DNA from: Dugong dugon
Taxonomy: Eukaryota > Chordata > Mammalia > Sirenia > Dugongidae
NCBI GenBank assembly: GCA_030035585.1
Contig: CM057481.1
Coordinates: 61,761,128-61,825,127, forward strand
Length of the DNA: 64,000 nt
Direction: 5' to 3'
Every line of letters starts with the position of its first letter. The first letter of the stretch is position 1. Below the pieces are notes generated by a model. The model searched no databases and had not been told where the DNA came from. It saw only the letters and a list, made by a program, of their open reading frames with translations. The position numbers and the translations under genes are program-made. Below, piece by piece: positions 44,611 through 54,885 of this stretch.

Positions 44611-44623
44611 GTTGGGACTAAAA

Positions 44624-44820
44624 AACCTGTTGCCGTTGAGTCGATTCCGACTCATAGCAACCCTGTGGGATAGAGTAGAATTGCCTCATACAGTTTCCAA
44701 GGCTGTAATCTTTATAGAAAAGGACTCCCACATCTTCCTCCTGTGGAGCGGCTGGTGGGTAAGAGCCACTGACTTTTAGGTTAGCAGCCAAGTCCTTAAC
44801 CACTAAGCCACCAGGGCTCC
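44624..44820 (-). repeat. Afrotherian SINE
   Basis: 'acctgttgccgttgagtcg' to 'gccaccagggctcc', with flanks gagttgggacta (44,608) and gagttgagacta (44,823). Confidence 0.92.
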
Positions 44821-44936
44821 CAGAGTTGAGACTAGAAGGATTAATATGCTAATTTGACTGGAAATTTCTTCAAAAGGAATGACTGTGAATAAATGAAGGG
44901 TTTCTGTAATATATTTTTTCAAAATGATTCCACTTA

Positions 44937-45433
44937 GGGAACCCAAGGTTGAGAAGGGACAGTGTTGATGTGTCGTGGGATTGTTAACCATTGTCATAGG
45001 TCAATATGTGTACTAACTGTTCAATGAGAAACTATTTGTTCTGCAAACCTTCATCTAAGGTACCAAAAAAAAAAAAAATTATCTATGTGAGATCAAATAG
45101 ACAACAGCAATTCAAAATGTTTGATAGGAAGCCTAGGGAGCAGTGAAGATAATGGTGATGGAATAATTTGGAAAAGGATAGTGAGAATAGGAGCACAACT
45201 GGAAAATGTATTCAATGTCACTGAATCGTACATGTAGAAACTTTTGAAATGGTGTAACTTTGGCTATGTATATTTTCACCAAAAAAAAAAAAAAAGGTCC
45301 TCCAAGGTCGAGAAGGGAGAGTGTTGACATGTAGTGGGTTGTTAACCAATGTCATAAAACAATATGTGTACTGACTGTTTAATGAGAAACTGTTTGTTCT
45401 GTAAACCATCTAAAGTACAATTAAAAAAAAAAG
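44937..45433 (+). mobile_element. Three L1 3' ends in a row
   Basis: 44,937-45,079 and 45,297-45,433 share 'gagaagggaNagtgttga' and 'aatgagaaactNtttgttctg', each ending in an A tail. Between them, 45,142-45,296 is another L1 3' end ('aatgtcactgaatcgtacatg', 'tatattttcacc') with its own A15 tail. Confidence 0.75.
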
Positions 45434-46090
45434 ATCCCAATTATGTGGAAAAATATACATGATACAAAGACAAGTGACAAATTAATATAAAGTATTAAGC
45501 AAAATGAAAAATCAGAATATAAAATATACAATTTGTCTTAGGCTGGGTTCTCTAGAGAAGCAAAACCAATGCTTCTCTCTCTCTCTATATATATAGATAT
45601 ATATATATTTATGGATAGAGAGATATAGATATAGAGAGATATATCTCAAGGAAATGGATCACTTGGTTGTAGAGGCTGGCAAGTCCCAAGTCCATGGGTC
45701 AGGTGTCAGGCTGGAGGCTTCTCCTGAATCACGTAGCTGCAGGACCTGATGAACTCAAGATTGGCAGGTCAGACAGCAGGCTGCTGGCTCAAGGGCTGCG
45801 AAGGCTGACAAATCCAAGATTGGCAGGTAAGATGGCAAGCCCTGGCTCAGACCCAAGAACCAGAGGTCAGATGATGATGAGTTGGATGCAGAATCCAGGG
45901 CGAGCAAAAGCCAGCAAGATATGCCAGAACATCCATCTATATTGGACGCAAGTTACACACCCAAGGAAAATCCCCTTACAACTGATTGGGTCATCACATC
46001 AGATCACATCACGGAGGTGATCACGTTATATGAAAAAATGGAGGATAATTACATGATTACATAAATACCAAATTATATCATTACAAAGAA

Positions 46091-46999
46091 AGGGGAATCA
46101 GGACTGGAGGAAGACTCATTAACAATCTGTGTTATGCAGATGAAACAACCTAGCTAGCTGAAAGTGAAGAGGACTTGAAGCAGTTACGGATGAAGATCAA
46201 AGACTACAGCCTTCAGTATGGATTACACTTCAACATAAAACAAAAATCCTCACAACTGGACCAATAAGCAATATCATGATAAAGAGAGAAAAGACTGAAG
46301 CTGTCAAGGATTTCATTTTACTTGGATCCACAATCAACACCCATGGAAGCAGCAGTCAAGAAATCAAAAGATTAACATCAGATAACAACCCAAGACTAGA
46401 ACACTGGACAGAGCAACCAGATATAAACCCAGATAGGGAAGCCACAAAAAGAAATCAAAAGATGCATTGCATTGGGCATTGCAAAAGACCTCTTTAAAGT
46501 GTTGGAAAACAAAGATGTCACCTTGAAGACTAAGGTGCGCCTGACCCAAGCCATGGTGTTTTCAATTGCCTCATATGCATGCGAAAGCTGGATGATGAAT
46601 AAGGAAGACTGAAGAACTGATGCCTTTGAATTGTGGTGTTGGTGAAGAATATTGAATATAACATGGACTGCCAAAAGAATGAACAAATCGTCTGGTAAGA
46701 AATAAAACCAGAACGCTCCTTAGAAGCAAAAATTGCGAGACTACATCTCTCATACTTTGGACATGTTATCAGGAGGGATCAGTCCCTGGAGAAGGACATC
46801 ATGGTTGGTAAAATACAGGGTCAGCAAAAAAGAGGAAGACCCTCAATGAGACGGATGGACACAGTGGCTGCAACAATGGGCTCAAGCATAACAATGATTG
46901 TGAGGATGGCGCAGGACCACGCAGTGCTCTGTTCTGTTATACATAGGGTCACTATGAGTTGGAACTCACTCAATGGCACCTAACAACAACAACAACACA
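46091..46999 (+). mobile_element. RTE LINE 3' part inside an ERV LTR
   Basis: Begins 'gaatcaggactggaggaag' just before the RT box Y-A-D-E (46,133-46,144) and runs to 'cctaacaacaacaacaac'. A 77-bp foreign block sits at 46,372-46,448. The text 'ggaaagctggatgatgaat'-like C-terminal region has stops. Confidence 0.88.
46372..46448. other. Unidentified 77-bp insert with 14-bp direct repeats
   Basis: aagaaatcaaaaga occurs at 46,358-46,371 and again at 46,449-46,462. Other RTE copies have it once. The insert itself ('ttaacatcagataacaac..') matches nothing else in the window. Confidence 0.7.
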
Positions 47000-47339
47000 A
47001 AACTGTAAAACTAAATCATTATATAACTGCCAAACCACTGAGAATCATGGCCCAGTGAAGTTGACACACAACCTTAACCATTAGAGTTAACCCCTTGTCA
47101 ACCTGGCATCTGTACACACCTCCTTAAACCATAAACAATTTCTAAATAAAGACAATTACAAATCATGCTTGTGCATAACATAATGCAACTTACATGCATA
47201 CAACCGAAAACACACTAGCCTTGTTTACATCTTATATAAGTGAAGAAAACAAAAATATTCGAAGCATACATACAAGGAAGAAATACTGATAATTATTAGA
47301 AGTCTTTGTTTCTGCAACTGCTCATGTGGTAGTAACTAG

Positions 47340-47560
47340 TATTTAGGACTACCCTCTTCCACCACTCATTCTATACTCCCTTTGCCCTCAGCAAGCACCT
47401 CAGCTAGTTGTGATTCTTTGCCTGGTAGGGTGACCCAAACTTTTCATTCCTGAGGGGTCTGGGCCATTAGTAGTCATGTCTGAATTAGGTTGCTGGAGTT
47501 TTTCATTGACTTTAATCACAGGGCATGGTAGTACTAAAACGTCCTAAGGGATCTCCTGTA
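47340..47560 (-). pseudogene. ERV-L copy 2 dUTPase tail, core deleted
   Basis: The tail after the fourth motif ('VLPCP' equivalent and a proline-rich end) is present. The core, about 450 bp in copy 3 (49,800-50,245), is missing. The break joins 'gggatctcctgtatt' to 'gctacctagctgg'. Confidence 0.75.
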
Positions 47561-48155
47561 TTGCTACCTAGCTGGCACTGTAACTGTGTCTTTAGAAGGC
47601 CATTCCATTGTTCTATCAAGCCAGCTGCTTCAGGATGATGGAAAACGTGGTAAGACCAATTAATTCCACAAGCACAGGCCCATTGCCGCACTTCATTTGC
47701 TGTGAAGTGAGTCCCATGATCCGAGGTGATGTTGTGTGGGATACCATGACGGTGGATAAGGCATTCTCTAAGTCCACAGATGGTAGTTTTGGCAGAAGCA
47801 TTGAGTGCAGGGAAGGCAAATCCACATCCAGAGTAAGTGTCTATTCTAGTAAGAACAAAACGCTCTCCTTTCCATGATGGAAGCACTCCAGTGCAATCAA
47901 CCTGCCACCAGGTTGCTGGCTGATTACCTTGAGAAATGTTGCCATATAGAGAACTCTGGATTGATCTCTGCTGCTGGCAGATTGGGCATGCAGCAGTGGC
48001 CATAGCCAAGTCAGCCTTGGTGAGAGGAAGTCCATGTTGCTGAGCCCATGCATAACCTCCATCCCTGCCACTTTGTTCATGAGCCCATTGGGAAATGACG
48101 GACTGGCTGGGGAAAGAGGATGACTGGTTTCCATAGAATGCTTCATCCTATGCAC
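47512..48155 (-). pseudogene. ERV-L copy 2 integrase remnant
   Basis: The 165-codon frame at 47,512-48,009 has the zinc-knuckle cysteines in 'CPICQQQR', the first catalytic aspartate region 'WWQVDCTGVLPSWKG', then 'ITSDHGTHFTANEVRQWA' with the second aspartate, and 'HHPEAAGLIEQWNG' with the glutamate, so the D,D,E order is visible within one frame. The histidine half of the zinc domain ('HEQS' region) lies upstream in another frame (to 48,155). This is the best-preserved integrase core of the three copies, though nothing around it supports expression. Confidence 0.85.
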
Positions 48156-48250
48156 TTGATTGTTAAAATCCTCCTCTGCCTATGTCACCCCTTGGTGACA
48201 ATTCACATGAAACACAAATATCTTCACTTCTTTGACCCATTCAGAGAGGT

Positions 48251-48855
48251 CTATCCACATATCTCGTCCCTATAACTGCTTGTCTCCAATTTTCCAATCA
48301 TGTTCTTCCCTAGTCCTTGACCATCCAGCCAAACCATTGGCCATAGTCCATGAATCAGTAAAAAAAACTGCACATCTGGCCATTTCTCTTTCCAGGCAAA
48401 GCGAACAACTAGGTGAAGTGCTCGAAGTTCTGCACATTGGGAGGATTTCCCTTCACCATTGACCATCAGGGAGGTCCCAGAAAGGGACTGTGGTGTTGAC
48501 GTTATGCACTTTTGAGTTGTGCCTGTATATTACACAGAACCATCTGTAACCAGGCAGTTTTCTCTTCCTCAGTCAAGTAATCATAAGGAACTCCCAATGA
48601 GGCCACAGGTGCAGACTGGGAGAGGGAAGGTAATGTGGTAAGAGTAGAGGCCATAACTATTGGGCCACTTCCTAATGCAACTTGTGTCCTCTGGTCCTTC
48701 TTGGGCCCAATCTCGTATATAACACTTCCGTTTAATGATGGAATGCTGCTGTGCATATCTGTGGGTAAGAGAACACCCAGTTCATGATTGGGAGCTCAGG
48801 CCATATGGTGACTTGGTGGCCCATGGATAAGTGTTTAGTCTCTACTATGGCCCAG
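48251..48855 (-). pseudogene. ERV-L copy 2 RNase H remnant
   Basis: 48,502-48,756 encodes a short run with 'YDYLTEEEKTAW', matching copy 1 'LTQEEKTHA' and copy 3 'LTEEEKTHAWFTDGS'. The acidic box is altered here. The sequence ends at 'cccag', where copy 3's LTR starts. Confidence 0.75.
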
Positions 48856-49403
48856 TTTCTTAGGCTGGGTTCTCTAGAGAAGGAAAACGAGTAAATTGTA
48901 TAAATATATATAGAGAGATTTATATCAAGGAAATGGCTCAAGTGGTTGTAGAGGCTGGAATGTCCAATGTCCATGGGTTAGGGTATAGGCTTCTCCTGAT
49001 TCTCGTAGCCACAGGGGTTGGTGAACCCAAGATTAGTAGGTCGGAGAGCAGGGCTCTTGCTCATAGGCTGCGAAGATTGATGAATCCCAAGATTGGCAGG
49101 CAAGACCGCAGGTAAGCTGCTAGCTCAAGTCCCAAGAACTGGAGGTCAGATGAACAGAAACCAGCTGCCGGATCCAGCGTGAGCAAAAAGTCCCTGAGCC
49201 TTGCCAGAATGTCTGCTTATACTGAATGCAGTACACACGCCCAAGGAAACTCCCTTTGAAATGATTGGCTACTCACAGCAGATCCCATCATGGGGGTGAT
49301 CACATATCAGATCTCAACAGGGAAGTTATCACAATATTATACAACTGCCAAAATACTGAGAATCATGGCCCAGCCAAGCTGATACAAAATCTTAGCCATC
49401 GCA
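48856..49403 (-). mobile_element. 3' LTR of copy 3
   Basis: 'ttcttaggctgggttctc' to 'cttagccatcgca', about 548 bp, followed by the PPT 'gtccacccc' block. Confidence 0.88.
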
Positions 49404-49521
49404 GTCCACCCCTTGTCAACTTGTCACCTGTACACATCTCCTTAAACCATATAATCTGTGAATAAAGACAATTATAAAGTCATACTTGCACCTAAGATGA
49501 TACAATGAATACACATACAAA

Positions 49522-50124
49522 TCAGAAATACTGATAACAATTACAGTCCTCGTTTCTGCAACTTGTCACATGGCTGTAACTGGTATTTAAAACTACCTTC
49601 TCCACCACCAATTCCGTATTCCCTTTGTCCTCAGCAAGCACCTCAGATGGTTGTGGTTCTTTGACAGGCGGAGTGACCCAAACCTTCACTCCTGAAGGGT
49701 ATGGACCATTAGTAGTCATGTCGGAACTGGGTTGCTGTAGTTTTCCATTGACTTTAACCACAGGGCATGGTAGTACTAAGAGATGCCCTAAGGGATCTCC
49801 TGCATTCCAGACATACTCTTCTTTACTTTCATTATGGAATACCAATCTGATTTCCTCTTGGTAATCAGAATCCATCACAACAGCCAGTATGGTAACTTCT
49901 TTTTTTGCCTGTTGATCCAGAGGCATAAGGAGCCCAAAGTTGCCAGGTAGCATTCTTAGTGTCCTTTTTAATGGAATCAGTGATGTGTCTTTAGGTGGGA
50001 GCATTCCTCCTTTTGAGACTAAGACCTCTAGACCTGAAAAGTATAATGTTGCAGGGACAGAAAGCAAAAATTTTGTGAGTGGGTCACTGGGAGTAATAGT
50101 GAGTGATGCCACTCCCATTTCCAC
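49522..50124 (-). pseudogene. ERV-L copy 3 dUTPase, open 200 codons
   Basis: A 200-codon stretch on the minus strand. It starts with the integrase-dUTPase joint ('VASLTITPSDPL'). The central 'VMDSDYQEEIRLVF' is the family's third motif with D and Y conserved, although the usual G at its start is M. 'DPLGHLLVLP' is the fourth-motif region. The proline-rich tail ends near 'CNCYQYF'. Unlike copy 2, the core is present. Unlike copy 1, no frameshift falls inside it. A neighbouring integrase with stops argues against a product. Confidence 0.85.
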
Positions 50125-50140
50125 CCCTTGATTCCTGGAC

Positions 50141-50844
50141 TCATGAATCCTGGCTATGAGAGAAAAAGCACCATATACTGGATGCTGGTTTAGAGCATAT
50201 ACAGCCTCCTAGGGAACACTGCCCCAACCCTGCAAGGTACTGCCACCTAGCTGGTGCTGTAATTGTGTCTTTAGCAGGCCATTCCATCTTTCTATCAAGC
50301 CAGCTGCTGCAGGATGATGGGGAACACGGTAAGAGCAGTGAATTCCATGAGCATGGGCCCATTGCCACACTTCATTTGCTGTGAAGTGAGTCCTTTAATC
50401 TGAGGCAATGCTGTGTGGGATATCATGACAGTGAATAAAGTATTCTGTAAGTCCACGGATGGTAGTTTTGGCAGAAGCATTGCATGCAGGGAAGGCATAT
50501 CTATACCCAGAGCAAGTGTCTATTCCTGTGAGAACAAAATGCTGCCCTTTCCATGATGGAAGTGGTCCAATATAATCAACTTGCCACCAGGTTGCTGGCT
50601 GATCACCTCGAGAGATGGTGCCATATCGGGGACTCAATGTTGGTCTCTGCTGCTGGCAGATTGGGCACATAGCTGTGGCTGTAGCCAAGTCAGCCTTGGT
50701 GACTGGAAGTCCATGTTGCTGAGCCCATGCACAACCTCCATCCGTATCACCATGGCCACTTTGTTCATGAGCCCATTGGTCAATGACGGGAGTAGCTGGG
50801 GAAAGAGAAAGATTGGTTTCCACAGAATGCATCATTCTATCCAC
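50141..50844 (-). pseudogene. ERV-L copy 3 integrase remnant
   Basis: The 50,395-50,844 frame (149 codons) includes the zinc-binding histidines in 'QWAHEQSGHGD', cysteines in 'CPICQQQ', and the first aspartate in 'WWQVDYIGPLPSWKG'. It ends at 'SIASD', the second aspartate. A frame change then precedes the glutamate helix (near 50,300). The C-terminal part (50,141-50,368) is in yet another frame and leads to dUTPase. Confidence 0.85.
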
Positions 50845-50929
50845 TTGTTAAAATACTCCTCTTCTAAGGTCACTCTTTGGCGAGCATTCACATGAGACAC
50901 ATCTATTGTCATTTCTTGGCTCATTCAGA

Positions 50930-51780
50930 GAGGTCTATTCACATACCTCTTTCCCATAAATCCATGTCTCCAATTTTCCAATCATGTTCCTTCCAAGTCC
51001 CTGACCATCCAGCCAAACCACTGGCCACAGCCCACGAATCAGTATACAATCACACATCTGGCCATTTCTCCTTCCAAGGAAAGTGAACAACCAGCTGCAT
51101 TGCTCCAAGTTCTGCCCATTGGGAGAATTTCCTTTCACAACTCCCCTTCAGTGGAGTCCCAGAAAGGTTGTAATACTGCCACTGTCCTCTTCAGAATGGT
51201 GCCTGCATATCGCACAGAACCATCTGTAAACCAGGCATGAGTTTTCTCTTCTTCAGTCAACTGATCATAAGGACCTCCCCATGAGACTATAGGTGCACAG
51301 TGGAAGATGCAAGGTAAAGTGACAGGAGTGGAGACCATGGGCATTTGGGCCATTTCCTCATGCAACTTACTTGTGCTTTAGGTCCTGTTCAGGACCTATC
51401 TCCTATATATTCCTTCTATTTGATGATGGAGTACTGCTGTGCATGTCCAACTTTATGAGTCTGTGGTTCAGACAATACCCAGGTCATGATGGTCCACTCA
51501 GGCTGCATGGCGATTTTGTGTCCCATGGTTAAGCATTCAGTCTCTACTAAGGCCCAGTAACAAGCCAAAAGCTGTTTCTCAAAAGGAGAGTAGTTATCTG
51601 CAGAGGATGGCAGGGCTTTGTTCCCAAATTCTAAGGGTCTGTGCTGTGATTCACCAATAGAGGCTGCCAAGATTCCAAACAGTATCTGTATCTGCCACTG
51701 ACACTTCAAGCACCATTGGATCAGCTGGATGATATGGCCCAAGTGTCAGAGCGGCTTGCACTGTAGCCTGAACCTGTTCC
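50930..51780 (-). pseudogene. ERV-L copy 3 RNase H remnant
   Basis: 51,416-51,742 encodes 'LLACYWALVETE', the connection region. 51,135-51,365 has 'EEKTHAWFTDGSVRYAG' with the acidic box 'TDGS' intact. Different frames carry the two parts, so at least one frameshift separates them. The last part (50,935-51,138) is in a third frame. Confidence 0.8.
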
Positions 51781-52552
51781 AGAGCCTTCTCTTGTTCTGG
51801 ACCCCACTCAAAACTATCAGCTTTTTGAGTCACTTGATAAATAGGCTGGAGTAGCACACCCAAATGAGGCATATGTTGCTCCAAAATCCCAAGAGGCCCA
51901 CTAGGCATTGTGTCTCCTTCTTAGTTGTGGGAGGAGCCAGATGCAATAACTTATTCTTCACTTTAGAAGGACTATCTCAACATGCCCCATACCACTGGAC
52001 CCCTAGAAATTTCATCAAGGTAGAAGGAGCCTGAATTTTGTCAGATTAATTTCCCACTCTCTAGCATGCAAACATTTTACCAAATAAACCAGAGTCATCG
52101 ACACTTCTTCCTTACTAGGTCCAATAAGCATAATCTCATCAATGTAATGGGCCAGTGTGAGTGTTGTGGAAGGGAAAGGTGATCAAGGTCCCTGTGAACT
52201 AAATTATGACATAGGGCTGGAGAGTTGATGTAGCCCTGAGGTGGGCAACTGGCGGTGTATTGCTGGCCTTGCCAGCTGAAGGCAAATTGCTTCTGGTGGT
52301 CCTTCAAAACAGGTATGGAGAAAAAGGCATTAGCCAGATCAACCACTACATACCAGGTACCAAGAAATGTATTAATTTACTCAAGAAATGAAACTACATC
52401 TGGAACAGAAGCTGCAACTGGAGTCACCACCTGGTTAAGTTTTCGATAATCCACTGTCATTCTCCAAGATCTATCTGTTTTTTGCACAGGCCAAATAGGT
52501 GAGTTGAATGGGGATGTGGTGGGAATCACCACCCCTGCATCCTTCAAGTCCT
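51780..52552 (-). pseudogene. ERV-L copy 3 reverse transcriptase remnant
   Basis: The palm motif 'VDLANAFFSIPV' lies at about 52,310-52,346. It is followed by 'FSWQGQQYTASCPPQGYINS', a conserved fingers-palm block. The second catalytic box at 52,135-52,146 reads Y-I-D-E instead of Y-I-D-D, in another frame after a shift. The thumb segment (51,780-51,908) has 'LGVLLQPIYQVTQ' and 'FEWGPEQEKALEQ'. The box change plus the frameshift make the enzyme inactive. Confidence 0.85.
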
Positions 52553-53060
52553 TTATGGTGGCAGTAATCCCTGCAGTCCCTCCTGGAATGTGGTATTGCT
52601 TTTTACTATTTTCCTAGGTAGGGGCAGTTCTAATGGCTTCCACTTGGCTTTTCCTACCATAATAGCCCTTACTCCATTTTTCAGGGATCCACTGTAAGGG
52701 TTCTGCCAGTTGCTGAGCATATCTTTTGCAATTATGCATTCTGGAACTGGGGAAATCACTACAGGATGGGTTCAGGGACCCAGTGAACCTACTGTGAGAA
52801 GGACAGCTAAGATTCCATTAATAACCTGACCTCCATATGCCCCCACTCTGACTGGTGGGCCACAGTGATGTTTTGGGTTTCCTGGAATTAGTGTCGGTTC
52901 AGAGACAGTATCCAGCAATCCCTGAAAAGTCTGATTATTTCCTTTTCCCCAGTGAACACTCACTCTTGTAAAAGGCCATAGATTCCTTTGGGGAACGCTG
53001 GCAAAAAGATTAACAGTATAAGTTTTGGGCAGTGTATTGGAGTCCTTCCTAAAGGGGACC
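52553..53060 (-). pseudogene. ERV-L copy 3 protease remnant
   Basis: 52,772-52,963 contains 'QGLLDTVSEPTLIPGNP': the retropepsin active-site triplet D-T-G appears as D-T-V (52,904-52,912). The C-terminal block 'PECIIAKDMLSNWQNP' is at about 52,700-52,750. A stop and a frame change lie between. Retropepsins cut Gag-Pol, and this copy could not. Confidence 0.82.
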
Positions 53061-53940
53061 CGGCTTCGCCTCAGTCAAGCAGTTGTGGGTCTTTAAACTC
53101 ACTCAAGTGTAGGAATTGATTGAGTGACCGTGACTCTCTATTCTGGCTATTTGAGTTAGAGTGCTGTTCATTTGACCTAAAATTCATCCGCTTGTACAGA
53201 TCAAGTAAATATTTAGTAGATTTCCTATCTATTTCACTCCCAGGGACATCGTGACTAAGTAGCCAATGCCATAAGTCCATACAAATCAGACTATTCTGAT
53301 TACTGCTTTGACTCAGCTGTCCATTACTGTAACCACGCCCATCTTGTCTTTGTAGATTGAGTGCAGCCACTTGGCCCCTACTACCACAGCGTCCAATAAG
53401 CCCCATTGTATTTAGGTGTCTTAATTCAGCTAGGGCAGTTCCTACTGTCAAATCTTACTTACATAAAATAGCAATCACAGTAGTCTTCAAGGTTGCTGGG
53501 GCTCCCTTCACAAATTTGTTCCTCACAGTTGTGTTCTCTGGGCACTCCATGTGTGCATCTGTGGGCCTAATCTGATAAATCCACTCTAGCATGCATTTCC
53601 TAAGCCTTTAGATACCTTCTTCTACAGTATACCAAGGCAGGTTTGGTACTTCAGCTTGATTTAGTGTAGGCCACTGCGTAATCCATACTTCAGAGACCCG
53701 ACAAATAAACTATTAGATCCTTTCCTAACCACTCAAGTTGAAACACTGAAAGAAGGATATGTGCTTACTGGGCCCATATCAAGAAACTCAGACTGATCCA
53801 ACTTTATGTTCCTTATACCCTTATCTCATACCCTTAATAGCCATTCCCATACATATCTCCCAGGTTTCTGTTTGAACATATTAGAAAAGTCAATCAGTTC
53901 TTTTGGAGTGTAGCATACCTCCTCATGGGTCACACTAGAT
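53061..53940 (-). pseudogene. ERV-L copy 3 gag remnant
   Basis: The 126-codon frame at 53,071-53,451 and the preceding stretch up to 53,940 have gag-type text ('ELIDFSNMF', 'WEWLLRV', 'WYTVEEG', 'LEWIYQIRP') in several frames. The C-terminal part is rich in N, Q, S and R. No clear CCHC knuckle is seen. The 5' part is missing. ERV-L gag identity is inferred from position and style. Confidence 0.7.
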
Positions 53941-54423
53941 AAAATACTTAGTACTTGGAACCTTAAGGTCACAGGAAAAAAATGTTTCTAATTTTAAATT
54001 TATATGCGTATTTTTGTTGCACAGACATGTGAGAGTCAACAAAGCCAATAAAGGACTTCCACATATAAAATGTATATTATAATAGAATAAAATTCCATAG
54101 GGGAAGGGCAATGTGAATATAAATCCAGCAAACCAGGAATAATGCAAAAATTCTATTATGTATCAGCTTTTCTTTTGCATTTTTAAAGATGAGGGTGTGT
54201 ATCAAATTGCTGATATATAGAGTTCATTGGATATATTTAGTAAATCGTATATTTTATTTTAAAATGTTAATATACCAGAAATTATATCATTTGCCAGTAT
54301 TTAAACTTGTGAATGAAAATTTTGAATTTCATTTCAACTCAAAAGGTATAAGGGGATACATAATCTTCCAAATTTCTTATAGGGAAGATGTGAGTAGAAA
54401 AGAAGCCCACTGATCCTAATTCA
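53941..54423. other. No gene identified
   Basis: AT-rich DNA that begins at the cut end of ERV copy 3. There is no LTR and no recognisable repeat. Confidence 0.5.
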
Positions 54424-54540
54424 GTTTCTTTATTTTATAGATAAGAGATTCAGTGATTTGCATAAGGTCACAGACCTAGTTGATTGTACTGCACCAACAA
54501 GAATCTAAGACTCCTGACACCTAAGAGCTCCTTCCAGTCA
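54424..54540 (+). repeat. MIR
   Basis: 'ttattttatagataagagattc' and 'gcataaggtcacagacctag' match MIR. Confidence 0.7.
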
Positions 54541-54789
54541 CAGATTCTGTTGTCTATAAATTTTATACATATATTTCAATTTTAAATGCACTATTCATGT
54601 ATAACCTTACCTGTGAATACTTAGTATAGTCAAGAATCCTTTGTAACAAGTAGTACTCTATAATTTACCTTTGGCATAAGTTAGATATTTATATAATGGA
54701 TTTAAATTGGCAAACCTGTATTTAGTAATATTGTTAGTATTTAATTTTAAATAAGATTAAGTGTATCACACTGTACATTAATATGTACT

Positions 54790-54885
54790 TGCAGGGTAGA
54801 AGAGGCCTTAGAGATCATCTAGACCAGAAAAGTACAGAAGAAACCAAGGCACAGTAAAATAAATTACCCAAATAGCCTTCCAGAA
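54790..54885 (+). repeat. MIR fragment
   Basis: 'gaggccttagagatcatctag' and 'agaaaccaaggcacagtaaa' match the MIR core. Confidence 0.55.

Larger units (their letters stand above)
45534..47086 (-). mobile_element. 3' LTR of copy 2, split by an RTE
   Basis: 'tgtcttaggctgggttctc' starts the LTR. It is interrupted at about 46,088 and resumes at about 47,000, ending 'ccttaaccattaga'. A (TC)n/(TA)n tract lies at 45,571-45,646. Confidence 0.83.
45534..48855 (-). mobile_element. ERV-L-like provirus, copy 2 (5' half missing)
   Basis: From low to high: 3' LTR (with an RTE inside), PPT, degraded tail, deleted dUTPase, integrase, RNase H. It stops at 48,855, where the LTR of copy 3 begins. No RT, protease or gag belongs to it. 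Confidence 0.85.
48856..53940 (-). mobile_element. ERV-L-like provirus, copy 3 (5' LTR missing)
   Basis: From low to high: 3' LTR, PPT, dUTPase, integrase, RNase H, RT, protease, gag remnant. The 5' LTR and gag start are absent, and unique DNA follows at about 53,940. It is the most complete internal region in the window. Confidence 0.9.

Noticed and set aside
45571..45646. Regulatory (TC)n/(TA)n promoter tract
   Set aside because: Simple microsatellite in an old ERV LTR, with no support for function.
47512..48009. Possible domesticated integrase gene (165 open codons)
   Set aside because: The D,D,E core is visible, but the zinc domain is out of frame, the 5' pol is missing and no promoter or conserved flanks are seen. 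Selection tests across species would be needed.
49522..50124. Possible domesticated dUTPase (200 open codons)
   Set aside because: The start is within the integrase tail, one motif residue is altered and the neighbouring genes are broken. The open length can survive by chance in a younger copy.
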